This document shows positions 44,529 through 52,316 of a stretch of 64,000 bases of DNA, one piece after another. Source of the DNA: an uncultured Schlesneria sp. (GTDB taxonomy: Bacteria > Planctomycetota > Planctomycetia > Planctomycetales > Planctomycetaceae). The notes below the pieces were generated by a model. It made no database searches, was not told the origin of the DNA, and saw only the letters and a program-made list of their open reading frames with translations. Position numbers and translations under genes: made by a program. The first letter of the stretch is position 1, and every line of letters starts with the position of its first letter. Location: positions 62,001-126,000 of the forward strand of contig CAIMFH010000030.1 in NCBI GenBank assembly GCA_903840265.1. The letters run 5' to 3'.

Positions 44529-45044
44529 ATGCCCCCGCAGACACTTTATGATTTCAACTCGTTCGACGAGAGCAAACCGCTGTTCACGATCGAGGATATT
44601 CGCGAGATCAATCCGCAGCGATTCGAGATGGAGCAGCTGACTGGCATCCTGACTGTCGATCGCGAAGCCCATGGACTGGTCGGATATAAAGACATTACCG
44701 AGAACGAGTTCTGGGTTCGCGGCCACATGCCCGCTTTCCCGCTGATGCCAGGCGTGGTCCTGTGCGAATGCGCCGCTCAACTCGCTGGCTTTTACGCTCG
44801 AAAGTACAAGCTACTGGGGGGCGACTTCCTGGCCTTCGGCGGGATGGAAGATGTCCGGTTCCGCAGTCCGGTCTTCGTCGGCGATCGTCTGATCATTATG
44901 GCCCGACTGCACCGCATCCGAGCCGGCCAGCGAGCCGAATTCAATTTCCAGGGCTACGTCAAAGGGAAGATGGTCTACAGCGGGCAGATGATCGGAGTGC
45001 CGATTCATATCGATCGCCAGACCGTCAGCGCTGTTCCCGAATAA
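44529..45044 (+). CDS. FabZ/FabA-like hotdog dehydratase
   Basis: A 171-residue hotdog-fold protein. The FabZ active-site pattern GHMPAFPLMPGVVLCECAAQ (catalytic His and Glu) is at about 65-84, and FAGGMEDVRFRSPVFVGDRL matches the following strands (GG-x-D-x-x-R-F). It likely dehydrates (3R)-hydroxyacyl-ACP or hydrolyses a related thioester; an N-terminal extension of ~45 residues is unusual for FabZ. AGGAGATG seven bases before the ATG at 44529 sets the start. The gene follows the HAD-like gene on the same strand. Confidence 0.82.
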   Translation: MPPQTLYDFNSFDESKPLFTIEDIREINPQRFEMEQLTGILTVDREAHGLVGYKDITENEFWVRGHMPAFPLMPGVVLCECAAQLAGFYARKYKLLGGDFLAFGGMEDVRFRSPVFVGDRLIIMARLHRIRAGQRAEFNFQGYVKGKMVYSGQMIGVPIHIDRQTVSAVPE

Positions 45045-45074
45045 ACGATTTATTTGCTTCGAAACACGAGAGAC

Positions 45075-45112
45075 GTGCCACTGGTTGGCCGCTTCGGACA
45101 ACCAGTGCCGAT
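45075..45112 (+). repeat. dispersed hairpin repeat, copy
   Basis: GTGCCACTGGTTGGCCGCTTCGGACAACCAGTGCC; compensating changes in both arms versus 1686-1730 (GGTT/AACC instead of GCTT/AAGC), which supports selection or formation as a hairpin. Confidence 0.7.
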
Positions 45113-45220
45113 GCCACCGGACCCGTGACGATAATCTCTTCGACCTGCGCTTCCTCTGCTTACCGAGAACTTAAGTGCCGTGAGAAACACCTTTTTCTTT
45201 CCGGCTGATCGACCGCAATC

Positions 45221-45255
45221 GCACTGCTTGTCCGCCGCGGCCAAGCAGTGGCACT
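45221..45255 (-). repeat. dispersed hairpin repeat, inverted copy
   Basis: GCACTGCTTGTCCGCCGCGGCCAAGCAGTGGCAC, opposite in orientation to 45075-45112. Confidence 0.7.
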
Positions 45256-45425
45256 TCTGCGTATATTTAAGAGTGATAATCGTTTACGGCCTTGCCCGCA
45301 GGGGCACCGACCAATCAGCCCCGGGCACCGCCCGGGTTTGAGTCCATCCAAAACAAGCCCCGCAAGGGCGGCACGCGGCTCACTCCACCGATGGAGTGAC
45401 CCTGTTGAAGACCTCAGATAGAGCC

Positions 45426-46046
45426 ATGCCGTTACCAGTCGTTGATCTGCATCCTTATTTCATCACCTACGACGAAGTCGAAGGGGTTATCGATTGGAAG
45501 ACGTTCTTCGGGAACGATCATCCGGTCGAACTGGACATTGGCTGCGGTCGCGGCAAGTTTCTGTTCGAGTCGACGTTGGCTCATCCCGAAACCAACTGGC
45601 TCGGCGCGGAGCTCGACTTCAAGGAAGGTCGACGGGGAGCGTTGCGGATCGCCAAGCGAGCCCTTCCCAACGGTCGCGTCATTGGTGGAGATGCCAAGGA
45701 CTTGCTCGCGAAGAAAATCGCTCCGCATTCTGTCGCAGCAGCACGCGTCTACTTTCCGGATCCCTGGTGGAAGACCAAGCACCGCAGGCGACGACTGTTC
45801 ACCGACGAATTCGCGAACCTGCTGGCTCAGGTGGTGATGCACGGCGGTCACGTTCACTCGTGGTCAGATGTTGAAGAGTACTTCAAAGTCATCTCGGCCC
45901 TGATGAACAACCACGCCGACTTCGAACCGATGACGCCGCCGGAAGAACCCGAAGGTAAAGACGACCTCGATTACCTGACAGGCTTCCACCGCAGCCGCAA
46001 GAAAATGGGCTGCGCGATCCATCGCGGCCTGTGGCGCCGCCGCTAA
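45426..46046 (+). CDS. trmB: tRNA (guanine-N7-)-methyltransferase
   Basis: A 206-residue class I SAM methyltransferase that forms m7G46 in the tRNA variable loop. SAM site ELDIGCGRGKFLF near 35-47, NWLGAELDFKEGR, and the diagnostic FPDPWWKTKHRRRRL near 113-128 are all present. The C-terminal RSRKKMGCAIHRGLWRR is family-like. Length is normal. The ATG at 45426 is nearest to the domain; one at 45396 would add ten residues. Single gene, no operon evident. Confidence 0.93.
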   Translation: MPLPVVDLHPYFITYDEVEGVIDWKTFFGNDHPVELDIGCGRGKFLFESTLAHPETNWLGAELDFKEGRRGALRIAKRALPNGRVIGGDAKDLLAKKIAPHSVAAARVYFPDPWWKTKHRRRRLFTDEFANLLAQVVMHGGHVHSWSDVEEYFKVISALMNNHADFEPMTPPEEPEGKDDLDYLTGFHRSRKKMGCAIHRGLWRRR

Positions 46047-46084
46047 ATCGCCGCGTCATTCGCCTCGATTCGCCTTTGTCTTCG

Positions 46085-46192
46085 TGGGATGGGTTTCCAA
46101 CCCGTCACTCTTCCCAGCGCGCGATGTCTCGTGAAGACGAAATCTCAAGTCGAAGACCAAACCAAGGCGACGGGCTAGAAGCCCATCCCACG
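46085..46192. repeat. inverted repeat (GTGGGATGGGTTTCCAACCCGTC)
   Basis: GTGGGATGGGTTTCCAACCCGTC (46086-46108) pairs with GACGGGCTAGAAGCCCATCCCAC (about 46170-46192). A similar pair frames 63484-63685. Confidence 0.65.
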
Positions 46193-46204
46193 TAAAGGCA
46201 CCCC

Positions 46205-46239
46205 AAAAAGCAAACAGCCCCCGTGATAAGCGGGGGCCG
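46205..46239 (-). terminator. intrinsic terminator of the Gly/Tyr-rich gene
   Basis: On the minus strand GCCCCCG-CTTATCA-CGGGGGC (46238-46218) is followed by TGTTTGCTTTTTT. Confidence 0.75.
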
Positions 46240-46297
46240 ACTTGATTTGGTTTGCTAAGTGATGGCTGAAGTCAGCCGGGCATCGTGCTGGTCAGGA

Positions 46298-46690
46298 CTA
46301 CCGATTCAGGTACATGCCAAAGCCTGGGGTCGAGATCCCGACGCTTTGACCATATCCGCCGTACCCATAACCGCCACCGTAGCCACCGCCATAACCAGGA
46401 GCGTAGCCAGTGTTGTAGCCAGCTCCGTAGCCGTAGCCGGTGTTACAACCCACACCTGGATAAACAGGAGGTGCCACAATGATTGGTCGTGGAGGAGCAA
46501 CCACGATAGGTCGGTATCCGTAACCGCCCCCATACCCATAGCCGCCACGGTAACCGCCACCGTATCCACCCCCATGATTGTGACCATGGCCATGACCACC
46601 ACCCCATCCCCCATTCGCGAAGGCCGAACCGCCTCCTAAGGCCAACAAACCAGCAACAGCAACCATTCCCAACAGTGTGCGACGGAACAT
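46298..46690 (-). CDS. exported Gly/Tyr-rich repeat protein
   Basis: A 130-residue protein with a signal peptide (RRTLLGMVAVAGLLALGGGSAFA) followed by a mature part almost wholly of GGYGGGY-type repeats, His-Gly pairs (GHGHGHNHGG, possible metal binding) and a short RPIVVAPPRPIIVAPP segment. Such proteins are common in planctomycetes and are presumed to be cell-surface or matrix structural material. GAGAGAAC before the ATG is the ribosome-binding site; a terminator follows. Low complexity prevents family assignment. Confidence 0.75.
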   Translation of the reverse strand: MFRRTLLGMVAVAGLLALGGGSAFANGGWGGGHGHGHNHGGGYGGGYRGGYGYGGGYGYRPIVVAPPRPIIVAPPVYPGVGCNTGYGYGAGYNTGYAPGYGGGYGGGYGYGGYGQSVGISTPGFGMYLNR

Positions 46691-47355
46691 GATGTTCTCT
46701 CTTTCTTATTCGAACTTGCTTTGAATTTGTCTCAAGGACACGGAACAAGTACGAACGCAGAGACTGTGCCAAATCCAAAAATCCACTCAAGTTCGCGATT
46801 TAAGGGCACAACCGAGCCTCACCGACAACACCTTTGCGAAATGACTGACCGGTCACAAAAGACCTTATTTTCAGGCCTGAACCTTCCGTCGTGACGCTCG
46901 CCAGATCGTCAAAAACACCTCTTCGACACCCGCAACAAGCAGCAAAGAATCGCCCTACCATCTCACCGCTTGAAATCAATTTGATTCCACGCGCACTCAA
47001 ACGGGGCCAACGATCTGATTCAGAACATTCAACAACGCCGACCGTAACGCCTGTATCACATCCTCCCGATTTGCGGTCCGCAGTGGACACTCCCTAAAAC
47101 GACAGACGTGCCACTGCGTTGGCCGCTTCGGACAACCAGTGCCGATGCAAACAGACGCTGAAGATAACCCTCTCCCCACAGGTGGGTCGCGCACATCGTT
47201 TAACCGCGTGGGCATCGCCCCGCGCGTTTCTCTCGATGTCATCTCGTACTCACATCACCCGGGGAACGAGTCGCGAGCAAAGAAAAGAATCGGGCGTGGC
47301 CGGCTGGGGGCCTTGTGCCACCCGCCGTTTGCCAACGCCCTGCTGCAACGAAACC
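46691..47355. other. gene-free stretch with hairpin repeat
   Basis: No gene could be supported on either strand. It holds a hairpin repeat (47108-47147) and half of the TTTAACCGCG repeat (47198-47228). The 46691-46800 part carries the promoter of the Gly/Tyr-rich gene. Confidence 0.5.
47108..47147 (+). repeat. dispersed hairpin repeat, copy
   Basis: GTGCCACTGCGTTGGCCGCTTCGGACAACCAGTGCCG, nearly identical to 45075-45112 except one inserted base. Confidence 0.65.
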
Positions 47356-47781
47356 TCAATCTTCGCCCCGGTGATCCTGCAGCACTCCGCAGAGTACCCC
47401 CCGACCGGATCCCAAGACATACGCTAAAGCTTCTCCGAGCGACTCGGCCGAGAACGCGACTCGATTGCGATCGATCACCGCGAAGCGATTCGATGCCAGA
47501 GGTTGTTGATCGCGTGGCACGGGTTTGATGTCGGTCATCGATGAAACGTAGAACGACCTTTCGGACCCTTTATCCCGATCCTGGCCGATCATCAGCCACC
47601 GGCCGCGGTTCAGCCGGGGGTTGATCCGTTTGGTTGTCGGGTCCAACCGTTCCTTCCGGGTGTCTCGCACACTGATCACCAACACGCACCGCTGTTCCAG
47701 TGGCGAGCGAATCCCGGCATAGTTGTGTCGCGGATAGAAAAATGAATAGGCACTCCCTGCTTTCAAACGAGTCTTGGTCAC
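47356..47781 (-). CDS. unknown conserved-looking protein
   Basis: A 141-residue soluble basic protein. Its central part has a regular beta pattern (GSAYSFFYPRHNYAGIRS, CVLVISVRDTRKERLD, RGRWLMIGQDRDKGSERSFY, SSMTDIKPV) that suggests an SH3-like or small barrel domain, but no family was assigned. The start is taken as GTG at 47781 because GGAG lies seven bases upstream, whereas upstream codons are atypical. It follows csrA on the same strand after 136 bases. Confidence 0.6.
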   Translation of the reverse strand: MTKTRLKAGSAYSFFYPRHNYAGIRSPLEQRCVLVISVRDTRKERLDPTTKRINPRLNRGRWLMIGQDRDKGSERSFYVSSMTDIKPVPRDQQPLASNRFAVIDRNRVAFSAESLGEALAYVLGSGRGVLCGVLQDHRGED

Positions 47782-47917
47782 CGAACAACTCCAATCAAAG
47801 GAGCAGTGGGCGATCGCGGGCGGCGGGTTCCTAACTCCGCCGGCGCCCACCAGACAAACGCGGCCCCTCCCGAGCCCGCGACAGTAAGAGGTCCACGTGA
47901 CGTGATGTGATGTGACG

Positions 47918-48259
47918 TTATGACTTCAGGCAGGGCGAACGACGAGTCGCCTCTGCCGACGCGGCTTCCGGCAGCATCACGTCCAGCAGCGTTGCGTCAC
48001 CGGAACAACCTGACGCCCCAGAGAGACCAGGGGACGACAGACCAACGCACGACATGATATCGGACAACCCAACGTCAGCCGCCACAACGCCCTCTGACAC
48101 CGCATGATCGCTGAAGGTGAACTCGCTACGCGATACTCGCACCGATCGAGGTGCCGTAACCCCAATCTTGACGCTCCCGTTGCTGACCCGCAGCACGGTC
48201 ACGACAATGTCATCACCAATCTTGATCTCATCATGCAAACCACGAGACAGAACTAGCAT
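47918..48259 (-). CDS. csrA: carbon storage regulator CsrA with C-terminal extension
   Basis: A 113-residue protein. The first ~58 residues are CsrA: MLVLSRGLHDEIKIGDDIVV, TVLRVSNGSVKIGVTAPRSV and RVSRSEF, with the RNA-contacting Leu4/Arg6 and the late Arg kept. CsrA dimers bind GGA motifs in mRNA leaders and block or promote translation. Normal length is about 60-75, so about 50 residues of Ser/Gly/Ala-rich tail are extra. The ATG at 48259 is fixed by the family start. An 18-bp palindrome at 48519-48536 lies 260 bases upstream. Close to the phage/glycan cluster. Confidence 0.85.
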   Translation of the reverse strand: MLVLSRGLHDEIKIGDDIVVTVLRVSNGSVKIGVTAPRSVRVSRSEFTFSDHAVSEGVVAADVGLSDIMSCVGLSSPGLSGASGCSGDATLLDVMLPEAASAEATRRSPCLKS

Positions 48260-48518
48260 TTCGACAACCCTTTCGAAAATGCCGCGATGAGGCCAGGCGT
48301 ACCAACGCCAGGGCGCAGCACCATTTGGAAGAGTGCGATCGACGACGCACCAAAACACGAAAAACGCTCGGCGGCTTGCTTCGATCCGGGGCGAGATCAG
48401 CACTAATCTCGGCGAAGCACCCGTGAAGAGTCACGGTCGTAAGACAGGCGAAGATTAGCTTCTATATCGCCAATCCGTCAATGAAAAAGTGCGTCGTTTT
48501 GGAGTGAAATTCGTTTTT

Positions 48519-48536
48519 TGAATACGATCGTATTCA
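48519..48536. promoter_or_regulatory. 18-bp perfect palindrome upstream of csrA
   Basis: TGAATACGATCGTATTCA is a perfect inverted repeat next to a T6 run (plus strand). It is followed by an 8-bp inverted repeat GATCGCAA (48537-48544) / TTGCGATC (48559-48566). It sits in the 342-bp gap between the kinase gene and csrA and could be an operator, or together with the second repeat the end of the kinase transcript. Confidence 0.45.
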
Positions 48537-48601
48537 GATCGCAATACCACTATTGAGGTTGCGATCTTCAACTATTTTTGGACGGGATCGGACGGCGCGA
48601 C

Positions 48602-49594
48602 CTAACTCCCTGACCAATGTGGGGAAACCCGATGATTCTCGAGAAATGACTGCGTCTGCCCCTCAACGTAACCCTCAGACACTGTTAGTTTGGTTTCCAG
48701 GCGTTGCTCAACTTCTGCGACGGAAACCGGCTGGCAGCCTGCGAGTTCGCACTGTAATCCCGCGGCTGTATTGGCCCATTCAATCGCGTGGGGCCAGTCC
48801 CGGCCGTGGCATCTCTGGTAGGCCAATCCCGCGATAAATTGATCCCCCGCGCCCAGCGGATCGACCAAGTTCTGGCAGGTCGACAATAACGTCCCTTCTC
48901 GCTCGCCGTCGCACCAATGCAGCCCGTCCGCACCCCGTTTGGTGATCACACATTCCGCGCGACACCACGGCGGCAGTTCATGAGAGCCCCCCGCAATGGC
49001 CGCCGGCACGAAATCACCATCAGGCGTGGTCTTGATCGGATCGACATAGACGGGAATCCTCGACCGACCGAGTTGCCGCATCAGGTCCCTGGTTACGACT
49101 CCCTTGCCATGATCGGCCACGATGATGGCATCCGGAGCCGATTCGGCGATCAGTCGAGCCAGTAGCGCTGCATCGCTCGGACTGATCGGTTCACGCAGAT
49201 CCTCATCCAGCCGAGGCCCGGTCATCCGCCCCTGTACCCACAACCGAGTCTTACTCGTCGTCCGCCCATGCACCATCACCACGCGATGCCCAAACCCGGC
49301 TGCAGCGACCTCGCCGCACCCATCTCGTCCCACAGCCCCATACAATTCGACTTGAGCTCCCAGCGCGTCGAGCATCAACGCGACATTCCCGGCCCCACCC
49401 AACCGCCGCTGAGTCCGCTTAATCCCCAGCACCGGCCAAGGCCCCTCCTGCGAAATCCGCTCGCAAGAACAGTGCAGGTCGACATCCACCATGATGTCCC
49501 CCACGACGGCGATTCGCGGATGTTGATTTTGAGCTGTTTGGCAGGTTAGTCTGTTCGTCACGTAAGGCCACCATTCCAGAGAAGTGTTCGACAC
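48602..49594 (-). CDS. PfkB-family kinase of the RfaE1 (HldE kinase domain) type
   Basis: A 330-residue carbohydrate kinase. RIAVVGDIMVDVDLHCSCER near 27-46 and GPWPVLGIKRTQRRLGGAGN match the RfaE domain-1 start (D-glycero-D-manno-heptose 7-phosphate kinase); CVITKRGADGLHW and DPLGAGDQFIAGLAYQ are the PfkB anion-hole/base motif (Asp in GAGDQ). In many bacteria this domain is fused to the nucleotidyltransferase encoded here separately at 55379-55870. It probably phosphorylates a heptose or related sugar for the neighbouring glycan operon. GTG start at 49594; 27 bases from the divergent lectin gene. Confidence 0.82.
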   Translation of the reverse strand: MSNTSLEWWPYVTNRLTCQTAQNQHPRIAVVGDIMVDVDLHCSCERISQEGPWPVLGIKRTQRRLGGAGNVALMLDALGAQVELYGAVGRDGCGEVAAAGFGHRVVMVHGRTTSKTRLWVQGRMTGPRLDEDLREPISPSDAALLARLIAESAPDAIIVADHGKGVVTRDLMRQLGRSRIPVYVDPIKTTPDGDFVPAAIAGGSHELPPWCRAECVITKRGADGLHWCDGEREGTLLSTCQNLVDPLGAGDQFIAGLAYQRCHGRDWPHAIEWANTAAGLQCELAGCQPVSVAEVEQRLETKLTVSEGYVEGQTQSFLENHRVSPHWSGS

Positions 49595-49621
49595 GAGAAG
49601 TGCTCAACAAGGGATGCCTGA

Positions 49622-50380
49622 ATGAACTTCCGCATCAACCATCAATTCGCCGCGCTCGCCATCCTGTTCTCCACCAGCTCGCTGATGGGCGACGACACGA
49701 AGCCCGCCGCCCCAGCGACCCCGGCCGCAGCCATCCCCGACATCGCTCCATTCCTGCTCCCCTCAGTCGAAGAGAAATTCACCTCCGACGCCGCCAAAGC
49801 CGACGCCGCCACCGCCAAAGCCGAGCAAGAAGCCGCCAAAGCAAAGAGATCCGCCGCCGAGATCCGCCTAAAAGCCTACAAGGACAAGCTCGCCGAAATC
49901 ACCAAAACCGGCGACTTCGACAAAGCCCAACAAGTCAAAGCCCGCATCACGCAACTGGAAAACGACCCCGAAGGCGAATCCCACAAGCCCGAGAAACCAA
50001 CCAAACGCCCGCGACCAAAAGACACAGTGAAATTTGGTGGACATACCTATGCCCTGATTAAAGAACCAGCGACTTGGCACGTGGCAAAGCAGCGGTGTGA
50101 GGAGATGGGCGGGCATTTGGTGTGTGTTGAGTCCCGAGAAGAGGAAGAGTTTATTGCTCAACTGTGTTCTCCCTGCGATCGGGCCGTTTGGATCGGGGCA
50201 TCTGATGAGGTGGAAGAAGGAAATTGGCTTTGGGTGAATGGCAAGTCCGTAATGATGCAAAAAGCGAAACTGTCAAACGCGCCTAAATCAAACTGGTTAG
50301 CTTACTTTCCGCCCGTTAACGGGTTCGTTGATAATGGCGCCGGTGACAGGATCTACTACGTAGCGGAATGGTCGCGCTGA
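49622..50380 (+). CDS. exported coiled-coil protein with C-type lectin domain
   Basis: A 252-residue protein: signal peptide (HQFAALAILFSTSSLMGDD), Ala/Pro linker, an Ala/Lys/Glu-rich coiled coil (~55-130), and a C-type lectin-like domain (~138-252) with HTYALIKEPATWHVAKQRCE, EMGGHLVCVESREEEEFIA, VWIGASDEVEEGNWLWVNG and a final YYVAEWSR (WIGL-type and C-terminal strands). Such domains bind sugars or proteins outside the cell. The gene points opposite to the surrounding glycan genes and its 3' end overlaps the convergent transferase gene by 25 bases. Its glycan context hints that it may recognise that glycan (inference). Confidence 0.8.
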   Translation: MNFRINHQFAALAILFSTSSLMGDDTKPAAPATPAAAIPDIAPFLLPSVEEKFTSDAAKADAATAKAEQEAAKAKRSAAEIRLKAYKDKLAEITKTGDFDKAQQVKARITQLENDPEGESHKPEKPTKRPRPKDTVKFGGHTYALIKEPATWHVAKQRCEEMGGHLVCVESREEEEFIAQLCSPCDRAVWIGASDEVEEGNWLWVNGKSVMMQKAKLSNAPKSNWLAYFPPVNGFVDNGAGDRIYYVAEWSR

Positions 50381-51528
50381 ATCGGTTTCCGAAAAACAAC
50401 CATGATGTCGTCATATCGTCCTTTGACGTTGCGCCGGTCATAGACGGTAGCACCAGGAAAGTGGCTCAGGGCTTCCATGTCGCCCTCAGACTGCACGTCT
50501 TCAATGACATAAATTCCGCCATCAATGAGGAAATGGGATAGGACTGCAAAAGCAAGCACCATGTCTTCCAAGATGTGACTGCCATCATCCACAATTAGCT
50601 GGAATGGTCCATGGTCTTTCGCCCACTGCGTCACTGCTTGAACATCCCGCGAATCCATATGATGCGTTGAGATGCGATCCTCACCGCGCACCATGAACGA
50701 TGGGTTAATATCGATCCCATGAATGTGTGCATTCGGAAAGAAATCGCGCCACGCCCGGAGTGAATTGCCAGCATGAACCCCGATTTCCAATATCGGAGAA
50801 TGCGTGCTCCGCAACGGTTCAATCAATGGGCCGTACGCATCGCAGTAACTATGGACTTCGCTCTTGTCGGTACCTGAGTAATGCATAATGTCGCAGATGT
50901 CACGAGCTGGAAACTCCGGAAATCGATGGCGATAGTGCTCATGTCCTTGGTCCCAAAACACATCAGAGTCAGCGTCGCTCATGTACTCTACGGTTGCACC
51001 CATGTCCTGCACTTGTCGCAGAAAATTGTGCGAACCGAATTCAAACTTGCGGCAGTCCTGTATTGACGCCACCGGATCGCATGGGAATTTCAATCGACTG
51101 GCAATATCGCTCCGAATCATGAACGCGGCCGAGCGACTGTGGAACGGGATGCCCACGCTTGCGCCTTCATTGGTTTTGGATACAATCAGGCCCACCTCTG
51201 GCCCTTTGATGTAGCTTCGAAACAAGTCTACGAAATCCACTCGCATCGGAAGGAAATCATCAGGTGCGCAGAGCAGCCAGTCCCATTCCGGCAATGGCAG
51301 TCGGCCGAGGATCGCATCTTGATATACTCCGACATCAGCGCCGACATTCTGGCGTTCGATTACGACCGGTTCAGTATCCACAACGCGCACTGTGCCGCCA
51401 TCGGTGTTTCGCACGATGTACAATTCGTCTGATCGTTCCACGGAATTCCAGATGCGCTTCCAGCGTTCTGTGTTTCTCCAGCGATCATACACCACCATCA
51501 GCACAAGAATCTGTGACGTCGCAGTCAT
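50356..51528 (-). CDS. bifunctional transferase: RgpF-like N-part + SAM methyltransferase
   Basis: A 390-residue protein, last gene of the glycan operon. The N-terminal ~190 residues look like a GT-A/RgpF-like glycosyl-transfer domain (ILVLMVVYDRWRN, ERQNVGADVGVYQDAI, LLCAPDDFLPM as a DxD-like motif). The C-terminal ~175 residues are a class I SAM methyltransferase (LEIGVHAGNSLRAWRDFF, HGIDINPSF, IVDDGSHILEDMV). It may both add and methylate a sugar. The ATG at 51528 is five bases past the previous stop, with GGGGAG ten bases upstream, so translation is coupled. Confidence 0.75.
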   Translation of the reverse strand: MTATSQILVLMVVYDRWRNTERWKRIWNSVERSDELYIVRNTDGGTVRVVDTEPVVIERQNVGADVGVYQDAILGRLPLPEWDWLLCAPDDFLPMRVDFVDLFRSYIKGPEVGLIVSKTNEGASVGIPFHSRSAAFMIRSDIASRLKFPCDPVASIQDCRKFEFGSHNFLRQVQDMGATVEYMSDADSDVFWDQGHEHYRHRFPEFPARDICDIMHYSGTDKSEVHSYCDAYGPLIEPLRSTHSPILEIGVHAGNSLRAWRDFFPNAHIHGIDINPSFMVRGEDRISTHHMDSRDVQAVTQWAKDHGPFQLIVDDGSHILEDMVLAFAVLSHFLIDGGIYVIEDVQSEGDMEALSHFPGATVYDRRNVKGRYDDIMVVFRKPIQRDHSAT

Positions 51529-51533
51529 TACCT

Positions 51534-52316
51534 CTAGACTCCCCATGAGGAAGCGAGCGCCGCAGCGCGATTCAGCGCCGTAATGTGCCGTTCTTGCATG
51601 CTTATCCTGACCGAGCGAGCATGCAGCCAGTGCTCCGTTTCCTGATTCTCGAAGTTCGTCTCCCGTCCAAGGAATCGCATGGTCACACCTTGGTGAGCCA
51701 TGATCTTCGCGAACGTCGTCTCCGTGTCCGGCCATCCCCATTCACACTGAACTCGTGGCAATCCAAACTCATGATGTCCGCGACGGATGGACCATGATGC
51801 GCCAGCGCGATCCAATGCAGGAATATCATAAATCGTGCAGACCATTCCCATCACCGCGTCTGAAAACGGGTTCACATCAGGATATGGCAGGCCATTCTCC
51901 CAAGCGTGCTTGGCAGCTGGGCCGCGCGGCGACATGCCCCATCCGGCAACCCCGCCATACTTCATCTGCGATTCCATGTACGTCACCACGCCACGGTGCA
52001 GCGGGAACACGTCAACATGCGTGGCGAGCAAATATTTCGTGTGACATCGTGCGAAGGCGTAGTCGTGAGCATAGGCAACTGGATCTGACACGTGGCCAGA
52101 GCAAGTCGGCTGTTTTAGATTCAGGCTCGCAAGCTCGACTCGTGGGTTGTCGCGCAGCCTGGACTTGAGCTGGGGGTTGCTGTCAAGACGACCAAATGTG
52201 TCGATCACCAGTAACGACGGTTCGCCATCCTGCGCCAACCACAGGCGACTCGAAACATCTAGAAAGTCGTCATTCCCGTCGCAAGGAATCACGATCATCG
52301 TGTTGGAGTAATGCAT
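51534..52316 (-). CDS. probable glycosyltransferase-like protein of the glycan operon
   Basis: A 260-residue protein with a GT-A-like start (NTMIVIPCDGNDDFLD), a strand-turn CHTKYLLATHVDVFP near 90-103 that could supply the metal-binding acidic site, and GVAGWGMSPRGPA and YDIPALDRAGASW in the second half. No firm family. It overlaps the preceding methyltransferase gene by 22 bases; the ATG at 52316 with AAAGGCG upstream fits best. From the context it would act on the operon's glycan. Function is inferred. Confidence 0.6.
   Translation of the reverse strand: MHYSNTMIVIPCDGNDDFLDVSSRLWLAQDGEPSLLVIDTFGRLDSNPQLKSRLRDNPRVELASLNLKQPTCSGHVSDPVAYAHDYAFARCHTKYLLATHVDVFPLHRGVVTYMESQMKYGGVAGWGMSPRGPAAKHAWENGLPYPDVNPFSDAVMGMVCTIYDIPALDRAGASWSIRRGHHEFGLPRVQCEWGWPDTETTFAKIMAHQGVTMRFLGRETNFENQETEHWLHARSVRISMQERHITALNRAAALASSWGV

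Larger units (their letters stand above)
45045..45425. other. intergenic region with inverted hairpin repeats
   Basis: No gene is seen. Hairpin copies at 45075-45112 and 45221-45255 are in opposite orientations, as in the 1.7-1.9 kb gap. 'GCCTTGCCCGCAGGGGC' and 'CCCCGGGCACCGCCCGGG' GC-rich hairpins follow at 45290-45335. Confidence 0.5.

Noticed and set aside
46259-46639. Plus-strand frame rich in Thr/Ala/Val
   Set aside because: Antisense to the Gly/Tyr-rich exported protein, which has a signal peptide, ribosome-binding site and terminator.
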